Part shown: positions 42,725 to 50,213 of the stretch, in pieces
Layout of the letters: each line of letters opens with the position of its first letter
Position numbering within the stretch: position 1 is the stretch's first letter
Assembly: GCA_913050325.1 (NCBI GenBank)
Contig: CAJWZP010000001.1
Location: 65,611 to 129,610, forward strand
Direction of reading: 5' to 3'
DNA: 64,000 bases
From: an uncultured bacterium
Lineage (GTDB): Bacteria; Desulfobacterota_D; UBA1144
Position numbers and translations under genes: made by a program
Notes under the pieces: generated by a model
Seen by the model: only the letters and a program-made list of their open reading frames with translations
The model's database searches: none
Told to the model about the DNA's origin: nothing

Positions 42725-43597
42725 TTAAATTAAATCCTCAATAAGATAATTGTTTATATTTTTTTTTGCTTGGTAATATGAGATTTTCTTTTTATACATT
42801 ATTATAGCAATTCGAAGATTCCACTTTGATTCAATCAAAAATTTTTCTGATTGTTTTTTATTAACCTTTAAAATTAATGAAAGATTATTTATACATCTGG
42901 CCTTTAACTTATCAGTTGTAGGCCTAATATCTAGCATAAGACCATCTAATGACTTTCCGGCCATCAGCATAGCAGATGTAGTAATCATATTAAGTGCGAT
43001 TTTAGTAACTGTTCCTGATTTTAATCTGGTTGAACCTGCTAATATTTCAGAACCCACATTCATTATAATATCTATATCAGAGATCTTCTTCTTCTGAGCA
43101 TTACAAGTTAAAAAAATTGATTTAATTTTTTTTAACTTACAATAGTTTATGGCACTCAAAACATATTTTGATGTTCCACTTGCTGAAATTCCAATAACCA
43201 GATCACCTTTCGAAATTTTATTTTTTTTTAATTCGGCCTTTGATTTTTTTTCATCATCTTCAGCACCTTCTATTGATTTAGATAATGCTTTATTGCCTCC
43301 AGCCATCAGCCCAATAATTGAATTATTTCTGACTCCAAAAGTTGGCTTCATTTCTGTAGCTTCTATTACTCCAAGTCTTCCGCTTGTGCCTGCACCTAGA
43401 AAAAAAATTTTATTATTTGAAATATAGGTATTATAAAAGAGCTTTGTTGCATTAAAGATTTTTCTTTTGTTTTTTTTCAAAGTATTAAAAATGAAATTAT
43501 GATCCTCAAGAAAGATATCAATAAAGTTATTTTGATTTAATAAATTACTCTTTTTATTAATTTTTTCTGTTACTAATTTATCGTATTTAACATTCAT
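42725..43597 (-). CDS. murQ: N-acetylmuramic acid 6-phosphate etherase MurQ
   Basis: Splits the lactyl ether of MurNAc 6-phosphate to give GlcNAc 6-phosphate and D-lactate. The 290-aa SIS-domain protein has 'FLGAGTSGRLGVIEATEMKPTF', which includes a catalytic Glu. 'SIEGAEDDEKKSKAEL', 'IGISASGTSKYVLSAI' and 'GSTRLKSGTVTKIALNMI' follow. It is the first gene of the recycling operon and is divergent from purH. The D-lactate produced could feed a FAD-linked oxidase like the one encoded at 48.6 kb; that link is an inference. Confidence 0.95.
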   Translation of the reverse strand: MNVKYDKLVTEKINKKSNLLNQNNFIDIFLEDHNFIFNTLKKNKRKIFNATKLFYNTYISNNKIFFLGAGTSGRLGVIEATEMKPTFGVRNNSIIGLMAGGNKALSKSIEGAEDDEKKSKAELKKNKISKGDLVIGISASGTSKYVLSAINYCKLKKIKSIFLTCNAQKKKISDIDIIMNVGSEILAGSTRLKSGTVTKIALNMITTSAMLMAGKSLDGLMLDIRPTTDKLKARCINNLSLILKVNKKQSEKFLIESKWNLRIAIIMYKKKISYYQAKKNINNYLIEDLI

Positions 43598-43679
43598 ATA
43601 TTGTAATTTTTAATATAATTTCGGTATTATAGCAAGATTTATAATGTTATCTTTGAAAAAAAATTTAATTAGAATAAAA

Positions 43680-43685
43680 TATAAT
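43680..43685 (+). promoter_or_regulatory. -10 hexamer TATAAT of a predicted leaderless promoter for purH
   Basis: A perfect TATAAT ends exactly 7 bases before ATG 43693 and overlaps the alternative upstream ATG 43684. This argues that 43693 is the true start. A TTGAAA at 43653 would give a long 21-base spacer. Confidence 0.55.
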
Positions 43686-43692
43686 GAATCAA

Positions 43693-45261
43693 ATGAAACA
43701 AATTAAACGAGCTTTAATAAGTGTATGGGATAAAACAGGTTTAGATTTATTAGCTAAACAACTCTCCGAGTGTGGAATTGAAATTATTTCAAGTGGTGGA
43801 ACCGCAAAGTTTCTTAGAAATTCAGGTCTTGAAGTAAAAGATGTCTCAGAAATTACGGAATTTCCAGAAATGTTAGATGGAAGAGTAAAAACTTTACACC
43901 CAAAAATTCATGGTGGCATATTAGCAATTAGAGATAATAATTCTCATATTGAAGACTTAAAAAATAATAATATTGAATCTATTGATTTGGTAATAGTTAA
44001 CTTTTATCCATTTGAAGAAACAATAAAAAAAGAAAATGTATCATTTCAAGAAACAATAGAAAATATTGATATAGGTGGACCTACTATAGTTCGAGCTGCC
44101 GCAAAAAATTTTCAAGATGTAGCTGTAATAGTTGATACTGAAGATTATAGTTTGTTAATATCTAAAATAAAAAATAATCAAATTCAAGTTGATCCCCAAC
44201 TAAACTATGAATTAGCTAAAAAAGCCTTCTCATATGTATCAAATTATGACGCATCTATTTCAAATCACTTAGGAATTTTAAATATTGATAATTCAAAAAA
44301 ATCTATGCCTGATACATTAACACTTCATTATACTAAAGCCTATGATTTAAGATATGGTGAGAATCCACATCAAAGTGCTTCTTTCTTTGTTCAAAATAAT
44401 ATAGATGATGCATGTGTTGCAAATTCAAAACAACTACAGGGCAAAGAGCTTTCTTTAAATAATATATATGATGCAGATTCATGTTATGAAACAGTGAAGG
44501 AATTTAGTGAAAATGCGTGTGTTATTGTTAAACACAATAATCCATGTGGTGCAGCGACTCATGAGAATCAATTACAAGCTTATATAGATGCTAGGGACTG
44601 TGACCCCGTAAGTGCTTTTGGTGGAATTGTAGCTTTTAATAAAAAAGTCACCAAAGAAGTTGCTGAAGAAATATCCAAAACATTTATTGAAGTTCTAATA
44701 GCCCCCAGTTATGAAGATTCTGCATTAGAAATTTTATCTTCTAAACAAAACTTAAGAGTATTACAATCACCAGAGCTTAAAAAATCAAAATCTATTTTAA
44801 AAGATATTAAAAAAGTTGTTGGAGGCGTATTATATCAAGATTCTGATAACACTTCAGATGAAGATTTTGATGATTTTAAAGTTGCTACAAAAGTAAAACC
44901 TTCCGATGAAGATATTCAAACTCTAAAACTAGCTTGGAAAATATGCAAAAATGTTAAATCAAATGCAATAGTATTTGCGAGAGACAACAAAACGGTTGGT
45001 ATAGGTGCAGGACAAATGAATAGAGTTAATTCTGTGCAACTCGCAACTATAAAATCTAAAGAACATTTTGGAACTGAGGGTTCTGTTTTAGCCTCAGATG
45101 CTTTTTTTCCTTTTAGAGATGGTATTGATGAAGCCGCAAAAGCAGGTGTAAAAGCAATAGTTCAACCAGGTGGCTCTATTAGAGATGATGAAGTAATTGA
45201 AGCATGTGACGAGCATGGTATAGCTATGATTTTTGTAGGTGTTAGACACTTTAAACACTAA
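43693..45261 (+). CDS. purH: Bifunctional AICAR transformylase / IMP cyclohydrolase PurH
   Basis: Last two steps of de novo IMP synthesis. The N-terminal MGS-like cyclohydrolase domain has 'RALISVWDKTGLDLLAKQL' and 'DGRVKTLHPKIHGGILAIRD'. The transformylase domain has 'DLRYGENPHQSASFF', 'CVIVKHNNPCGAATHENQL' and 'FFPFRDGIDEAAKAGVKAIVQPGGSIRDDEVI' in parts. From ATG 43693 the product is 522 aa with the usual 'MKQIKRALIS' start; the ORF-track ATG 43684 lies inside the TATAAT box. Its end overlaps the tolC-like gene by 4 bases on the other strand. Confidence 0.96.
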   Translation: MKQIKRALISVWDKTGLDLLAKQLSECGIEIISSGGTAKFLRNSGLEVKDVSEITEFPEMLDGRVKTLHPKIHGGILAIRDNNSHIEDLKNNNIESIDLVIVNFYPFEETIKKENVSFQETIENIDIGGPTIVRAAAKNFQDVAVIVDTEDYSLLISKIKNNQIQVDPQLNYELAKKAFSYVSNYDASISNHLGILNIDNSKKSMPDTLTLHYTKAYDLRYGENPHQSASFFVQNNIDDACVANSKQLQGKELSLNNIYDADSCYETVKEFSENACVIVKHNNPCGAATHENQLQAYIDARDCDPVSAFGGIVAFNKKVTKEVAEEISKTFIEVLIAPSYEDSALEILSSKQNLRVLQSPELKKSKSILKDIKKVVGGVLYQDSDNTSDEDFDDFKVATKVKPSDEDIQTLKLAWKICKNVKSNAIVFARDNKTVGIGAGQMNRVNSVQLATIKSKEHFGTEGSVLASDAFFPFRDGIDEAAKAGVKAIVQPGGSIRDDEVIEACDEHGIAMIFVGVRHFKH

Positions 45262-46769
45262 TTATTAAGTATAATTTTTTTATTTTCTAAAAGTGTTCCC
45301 AAAGAAAACTTGTGCTGATTTACTGAGATATTATATTCTGCTAATGACTTATTATAATTTAATTCAGCCTCAATTAGGTCATTTTGAGCTTCTAAAACAT
45401 CCACGGTTTTAGATAAACCTATTTCAAATCTCTCTTGTTCATTTGATAAAATTTCTTTTTGTAAATCAAGACCAATTTTCGCTGCTTCAATATTTTTCAT
45501 ATTTGTTATTACGTCTCTCCAAGAAGATCTAGCTTCAAGACTGACTTGATCTAATAACTGCTCAAGTTTTATAACGTCCATTTGCATTTTTGATTTTGCT
45601 GATTTGAGCTTTCCTTTTGCTTTATCATTTCCTAATGGAATATTAATTGATGCACCTATTTTCCAACTCAAATTATCTTGCGATTTTAGATTATCAATAG
45701 AATCTCTAAGGCCACTGTCATATTTTGAATCTATTTGTGGCGGTCCGAGTATTGCACTAGAATATTTACTATTCTTGCTACCACCTAAACCGGCATAACC
45801 TAGAGAAGCTTCAAGGTTGAAATCGGGTAAAAGTTGGTTTTTGTAATACTTAATCATTTGCTTTGAACTTTTAATCTTTATTTTTTTTTGTCTAACCTCT
45901 GGCCTATTATTAAAAGCAATTATAGAAACTTCGGATAAATCCAAAATATTAAAATCATTCTTATCAATACTTCCTTCAATATTTATTTCTTCATCTAAAG
46001 GCATGGACATAGAAATTTTAAGTTTATCTAAAGCTAAATCATATTCATTTTCCGCCTTTATTAATTCAACTTGTCTAAAAGCAACAGCAGCTTTTGCTTG
46101 TAATAAGGAAATTTTAGGTAATGTTCCTGATTCAACTTCATATGAATTTTTTTGAACTAAATCTTTTGCTAAAAAAAGTGAGGAGCTAGCAAGTTCAATA
46201 TTTTTCTTAGCTAATAATGCTAAATAGAATTTCTTTTTCACATCCAAAATAGTAGAAGAAATAATTTTTTCAAATTCTAATTTGGTAATTTTACTATTAT
46301 TTTTCGACACAATGATTACTGAATTATTAACTTCAGATCCAAAATCTTTAAATATATTTTGTGAAAGGCCTACCTGAAAAAAAGATTCCCAACTAGGGCT
46401 CATAGCATTAGTTCCTAAATCTGATTCTGTCTTTCTCAATGTGAAAGGATTAATAAAGTATGATGTTCCTGTAGGAAGATAGCCATCAAGTCCGAATGCA
46501 TAAGTTGTAATAGTTTCATTGATTTTATCATTACTAGCAAAAGCTGAAGTTGAAGGGTTTTTCATGTCCTCATATTCATAAGATACATTAAAATTAATGT
46601 CATATATTCCCTTTTCAGATCTCAAAGAACCCAAAGCGTCGTCAATCTGTAGTGAACTGATTTTGATATTCTTATTGTTCAACAAAGAATAATTAATAGC
46701 AGAATCTAAATCTAAAGAATATACATTTATCGAAAAGAGTAAAAAACTAATAAAAAAAAAGCTTTTCAT
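45258..46769 (-). CDS. TolC-family outer-membrane efflux protein
   Basis: A 503-aa outer-membrane factor with signal peptide ('FFFISFLLFSINVYSL'). It has two OEP repeats of long coiled-coil helices, for example 'LLQAKAAVAFRQVELIKAENEYDLALDKLKISM' in parts, 'NRPEVRQKKIKI' and 'RFEIGLSKTVDVLEAQNDLIEAELNYNKSLAEYN' in parts. Such proteins form the exit duct of tripartite efflux or type I secretion systems. No inner-membrane pump or adaptor gene is adjacent, so it may serve several. A TATAAT lies in the T-run of the porin terminator 16 bases before its ATG, which may be its promoter. Confidence 0.9.
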   Translation of the reverse strand: MKSFFFISFLLFSINVYSLDLDSAINYSLLNNKNIKISSLQIDDALGSLRSEKGIYDINFNVSYEYEDMKNPSTSAFASNDKINETITTYAFGLDGYLPTGTSYFINPFTLRKTESDLGTNAMSPSWESFFQVGLSQNIFKDFGSEVNNSVIIVSKNNSKITKLEFEKIISSTILDVKKKFYLALLAKKNIELASSSLFLAKDLVQKNSYEVESGTLPKISLLQAKAAVAFRQVELIKAENEYDLALDKLKISMSMPLDEEINIEGSIDKNDFNILDLSEVSIIAFNNRPEVRQKKIKIKSSKQMIKYYKNQLLPDFNLEASLGYAGLGGSKNSKYSSAILGPPQIDSKYDSGLRDSIDNLKSQDNLSWKIGASINIPLGNDKAKGKLKSAKSKMQMDVIKLEQLLDQVSLEARSSWRDVITNMKNIEAAKIGLDLQKEILSNEQERFEIGLSKTVDVLEAQNDLIEAELNYNKSLAEYNISVNQHKFSLGTLLENKKIILNN

Positions 46770-46799
46770 ATTAATAATTTATCAGATTATAAAAAAAAA

Positions 46800-46823
46800 G
46801 GGAGTCTTATTTCTAAGACTCCC
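46800..46823 (-). terminator. Strong intrinsic terminator of the 46.8-48.4 kb porin gene
   Basis: A perfect 10-base inverted repeat (GGGAGTCTTA / TAAGACTCCC) with a 4-base loop, followed on the minus strand by nine T. It lies about 20 bases after the porin stop. The T-run merges into TATAAT (46791-46786), a likely -10 for the next gene, tolC-like. Confidence 0.9.
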
Positions 46824-46845
46824 TGTAATTAATTGATTAAATTAA

Positions 46846-48432
46846 TTATTTTGAAGCTGCAGGAGCTTTAAAGAAGTCGTCAATAAAGATTAACAATCTT
46901 GTTTGGAAACCATATATTGAACCATCAGCATCTGCTCTAACCGCTGTACCATCAGCAGCGTCAGACATTGCATCTTTAAGACCATTACCAGCATCAATGT
47001 ATGTACCGATTAATGAAAGCTCAACACCATCAACTAAGTTGTGGCTATAAATTGCTTCGTAAACTGTACCCCAGTAACCGCCAATATCTTGAATAGTAGC
47101 AGTACCGCCAGTGATATCTCCAGCAAAAGCTTGGTCATTAGTTTGTTCAGCCCATGCCATGACTACTTTTAAATTCATATTTGAATTTGCACCCATTGGC
47201 ATATTAGCATCAACTTTGAAATATTCAGCGTTGATAATACTACCTTCTAAGCCATACAAACTAGGTATAACGTGTTTGAATAATAAGTTATCAACTTCAT
47301 ATGATGAGTTACCTCTAATAACAGCACCTTGATAGTCATTTGTGCCAGAAGTATATTCATCACCAGGTGATCTACCATACTCAAAACCTACATCAGAAAC
47401 AGCGCCACCTAAATTATTGAAACGAAGTTGTGCTACGAAAACGTAGTTACTTTTATCAACATTTAAAGTGTCAGCTTTACCTGAGCTAGATTCAGGTTTT
47501 AAAGTACCAAAACCTCCAGCCCAATCAAGACCGAAGAATACATCAGAACCTGTATAAGTATAATATGCTTCATATAGTGTAAAGTTCATATCTAGGTTAG
47601 ATTCAGCACTTGCACCACCTAAGTTTTTCTGTCTAATTTTAGGGAAGTAGTAAACACCATAAACACTTTGTCCATTTGCAACAATTAAAGCTGCAGCAAG
47701 ATAGTCTACAGTTTGACCATTTCCTTCAAACAGAGAAACAGTTTCGTCAGTTGTGGCGTCATTATTGTTACCACCACCACCGATGTAGTCAGATACTAAT
47801 ACTAAAGTAGTAGCACCTAGCGCTGTATCATAGCCTTTTAACCATAAAACACGATCAAGTTGGAAACCTTGATCATCATATGGGTTATGACCACCATTAG
47901 CATAAATTCCTAGACCAAAATCAAAAGGTTGTCTACCAACTCTTAAGAATCCATATTCACCTAAATTAATATCGGCCATAAGATATTTGACTTTAAACTC
48001 GCCATGATCTTCATCAATTGCATCTGTACCGTATAGTAAAGTACCATTAAATCTGTCAGATGTACTGATATCGGACATGACAACACCACCAGCATTATTT
48101 GTGGTAGCACCAAAAAGTCCGCCAGTCGCACCACCAGCAACAGCGTTACTTAAAACATCAACAGATGCTCTAATTGTTACGTTGTCACTTAAAACTAATT
48201 GTGGAGTAAGTCTAAGAGTCATATCTGCAAAGTGAATAGTTTCACCATCAGATGCAGCTAAATTAGAAACAGTACCACGGTTAGTTACTGAGTGTGGAGT
48301 AGCGTTTGTATACGTTCTCCAACGAAAACGCATAAAACTTGGAAATCCACCAAGACTTAATTCAACAGCAAATGAAGGAATTGCTAGTCCAAGTGAAAAA
48401 ACCAATGCTAATACATATTTTGTAATACGCAT
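46846..48432 (-). CDS. Outer-membrane beta-barrel porin, probably abundant
   Basis: A 528-aa outer-membrane protein with a clear signal peptide ('VLALVFSLGLAIPSFAVE') and many alternating amphipathic strands. 'GEYGFLRVGRQPFDFGLGIYANGGHNP' in parts resembles the pattern of large substrate-specific porins. I do not recognise the exact family. The sequence is much richer in Gly/Ala/Asp and in C/G-containing codons than its neighbours. It has a perfect AGGAGGT site, a good promoter and its own strong terminator, all signs of high expression. The last strand 'RLLIFIDDFF' is followed by a seven-residue tail instead of ending in Phe, which is unusual. Confidence 0.8.
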   Translation of the reverse strand: MRITKYVLALVFSLGLAIPSFAVELSLGGFPSFMRFRWRTYTNATPHSVTNRGTVSNLAASDGETIHFADMTLRLTPQLVLSDNVTIRASVDVLSNAVAGGATGGLFGATTNNAGGVVMSDISTSDRFNGTLLYGTDAIDEDHGEFKVKYLMADINLGEYGFLRVGRQPFDFGLGIYANGGHNPYDDQGFQLDRVLWLKGYDTALGATTLVLVSDYIGGGGNNNDATTDETVSLFEGNGQTVDYLAAALIVANGQSVYGVYYFPKIRQKNLGGASAESNLDMNFTLYEAYYTYTGSDVFFGLDWAGGFGTLKPESSSGKADTLNVDKSNYVFVAQLRFNNLGGAVSDVGFEYGRSPGDEYTSGTNDYQGAVIRGNSSYEVDNLLFKHVIPSLYGLEGSIINAEYFKVDANMPMGANSNMNLKVVMAWAEQTNDQAFAGDITGGTATIQDIGGYWGTVYEAIYSHNLVDGVELSLIGTYIDAGNGLKDAMSDAADGTAVRADADGSIYGFQTRLLIFIDDFFKAPAASK

Positions 48433-48440
48433 ATATCCTT

Positions 48441-48495
48441 ACCTCCTATGTGTAAGATTAATCTAACAATATCGCATTTCGGCAAGTAAAGTCAA
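48441..48495 (-). promoter_or_regulatory. Promoter and ribosome site of the abundant porin gene
   Basis: Minus strand: TTGACT (48495-48490), an 18-base spacer, TATTGT (48471-48466), then AGGAGGT (48447-48441) 8 bases before the ATG. A perfect 10-base palindrome AGATTAATCT lies immediately after the -10, a possible operator. Confidence 0.55.
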
Positions 48496-48561
48496 GGGTT
48501 TTGTTAAGTTTTGAAGAATTTTTTTTTCTAATCAAAATTTTACTAAAAAAAGCTTCTTTTT

Positions 48562-49932
48562 TTACAAATCAAATATTTTTCCAGGATTCATAATATTGTT
48601 AGGATCTATCGCTTTTTTAAGCGTTTTCATCAGAAAAAGACCACTTTTATGTTCATTTTCGAGATATTTTTTCTTATTTAGACCAATTCCATGCTCACCA
48701 GTTGAAGTTCCGCCTAACTCTAAAGATTTTTCTACTAATTTATCACTAAAGTCTCTTATTTTAACTAAATCATCTTTATTTTCTGGGTCATAAAGTATTG
48801 TTACATGAAAATTACCATCTCCAACATGGCCCACAATAGGAGCTTTCAATCCATAATTTCTAATTTCATCCTCGGCAAATTTAATACATTCAACAAGATT
48901 TGTTATAGGTACACATGCATCAGTTGCGTAAACTCTCGCATTAGGTTTTAAAGATTTAACTGACCAATATACATCATGTCTTGCTTTCCAAAGCTCATTT
49001 CGTTTTTTTAGATCAGAGGAATAAAGTAAATCTTCACCACTATTATTTTTACAAATCTCAGAAACCAATTTTACAGTATCTAAATTATTTGTTTCGCTAC
49101 CATGAAATTCAAAAAATAGAGTCGGTTTAATTTTTAAATTTTCTAATTTTGAAAAATTTATACTAATTTCCATTTGATCTTTATTTAGTAATTCTACTCT
49201 TGCAACTTGAATCCCAAGTTGGACTAACTCTTTTACCGTATTAACAGCATCTTCCAAATTATTAAAATGACATAGGCCACTTAATATATTTTCAGGAATT
49301 GGATGAAGCCTTAAATCAATTTCAGTAATAATTCCTAAAGTTCCTTCAGAGCCAATAAATAAATTTGTTAAATTATATCCAGCTGAAGTTTTTTTTGCTC
49401 TACTGCCAGTCGATACTATCTCTCCGTTAGGTAAAACAACCTTTAAACCTATTACGGATGTTTTCATGGTTCCATATTTTACAGCCATAGTTCCCGAAGC
49501 AGATGTAGAACACATTCCCCCTATTGTTGCATCAGCCCCTGGGTCAATTGGAAAAAAAACTCCTTGATCTTTTAAATATTCATTCAACTTTAAACGTGTA
49601 ACATATGCCTGAACCTTACAGTCAAAATCATTTGGATTAACAGATAAAATTTGATTCATATTTTCCATACTAATTGAGATTCCATTCTCAATTCCAACAA
49701 CTTGCCCTTCAAGTGACGTGCCTGCACCAAACGGAACAACTGGTATTTTATATTTATTACAAATTTTTAATATTGAAGAAACTTCTTCTGTTGAATCAGG
49801 AAATAAAACGGCGCTGGGTAAAATCGGATCAAAAACATCTTCACCTTTTGAATAATTGGATCTAACAACTTCAGCAACTGAAATTCTTTTACCCAAAATA
49901 TCTTCAAAAAGACGGAATACTTCATCATTCAT
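48562..49932 (-). CDS. FAD-linked D-lactate dehydrogenase / glycolate oxidase GlcD-type
   Basis: A 456-aa VAO-family flavoprotein. The PCMH FAD domain has 'VVPFGAGTSLEGQVVGIENG', 'GADATIGGMCSTSASGTMAVKYG' and 'TSAGYNLTNLFIGSEGTLGIITE' in parts. The C-terminal domain has 'APIVGHVGDGNFHVTILYDP' and 'SLELGGTSTGEHGIGLNKKKYL'. This resembles eukaryotic-type D-lactate dehydrogenase or GlcD; D-2-hydroxyacids such as D-lactate are likely substrates, transferring electrons to quinone or cytochrome. No GlcE/GlcF gene is adjacent, so it seems to act alone. TATAAT on the minus strand ends exactly 7 bases before the ATG (leaderless). Confidence 0.88.
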   Translation of the reverse strand: MNDEVFRLFEDILGKRISVAEVVRSNYSKGEDVFDPILPSAVLFPDSTEEVSSILKICNKYKIPVVPFGAGTSLEGQVVGIENGISISMENMNQILSVNPNDFDCKVQAYVTRLKLNEYLKDQGVFFPIDPGADATIGGMCSTSASGTMAVKYGTMKTSVIGLKVVLPNGEIVSTGSRAKKTSAGYNLTNLFIGSEGTLGIITEIDLRLHPIPENILSGLCHFNNLEDAVNTVKELVQLGIQVARVELLNKDQMEISINFSKLENLKIKPTLFFEFHGSETNNLDTVKLVSEICKNNSGEDLLYSSDLKKRNELWKARHDVYWSVKSLKPNARVYATDACVPITNLVECIKFAEDEIRNYGLKAPIVGHVGDGNFHVTILYDPENKDDLVKIRDFSDKLVEKSLELGGTSTGEHGIGLNKKKYLENEHKSGLFLMKTLKKAIDPNNIMNPGKIFDL

Positions 49933-49939
49933 GATGAAT

Positions 49940-49945
49940 ATTATA
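49940..49945 (-). promoter_or_regulatory. -10 hexamer TATAAT of a predicted leaderless promoter for the FAD oxidase gene
   Basis: A minus-strand TATAAT ends exactly 7 bases before ATG 49932, with no ribosome site between. The spacing is identical to that at cvpA, the GNAT gene and purH. Confidence 0.6.
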
Positions 49946-49976
49946 TACCTAAAAAAAATATAATTTAGATAATAGT

Positions 49977-50120
49977 TTATTCGCCTGGAACTTGTTTTGC
50001 TTCTTCTTTATCTCCACCCATCCAAGATGGTCTTTCATCCCACTTTTGTGAGACCCATGAACAACTTTGAAGTGAAGCGGCAAAAATTGCAGTAAGAATA
50101 AATAATTTGATAAATTTCAT
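49977..50120 (-). CDS. Small lipoprotein, 47 aa (not in the ORF track)
   Basis: A short ORF read on the minus strand. It has a typical lipoprotein signal, 'MKFIKLFILTAIFAASLQSC', with lipobox L-Q-S-C, so the mature peptide starts at Cys20. The remaining 27 residues are polar, with four aromatic residues ('SWVSQKWDERPSWMGG'). GGAG lies about 9 bases before the ATG, supporting translation. The gene lies between the OprP-like porin terminator and the FAD oxidase. The function is unknown; small Trp-rich lipoproteins can be envelope assembly factors, but nothing here shows it. Serine at +2 predicts outer-membrane sorting by the E. coli rule. Confidence 0.75.
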   Translation of the reverse strand: MKFIKLFILTAIFAASLQSCSWVSQKWDERPSWMGGDKEEAKQVPGE

Positions 50121-50180
50121 AAAGTAAACTCCTTCGAAATGAATATAAAACATTTTATAAGAAATGGAAATAGATTATTA

Positions 50181-50199
50181 GAGGGCAGATCATGCCCTC
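50181..50199 (-). terminator. Hairpin terminator downstream of the OprP-like gene
   Basis: A perfect 7-base inverted repeat GAGGGCA / TGCCCTC with a 5-base loop about 15-30 bases after the stop. It is GC-rich against a very AT-rich background. The T-run after it on the minus strand is weak. Confidence 0.7.
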
Positions 50200-50213
50200 C
50201 AATAATATTTTAT

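Noticed and set aside
48500-48560. Weak A/T hairpin after the FAD oxidase gene as a terminator
   Set aside because: The stem is A-T only (AAAAAAAG/CTTTTTTT) and such pairings are expected by chance in this composition; not strong enough to list.
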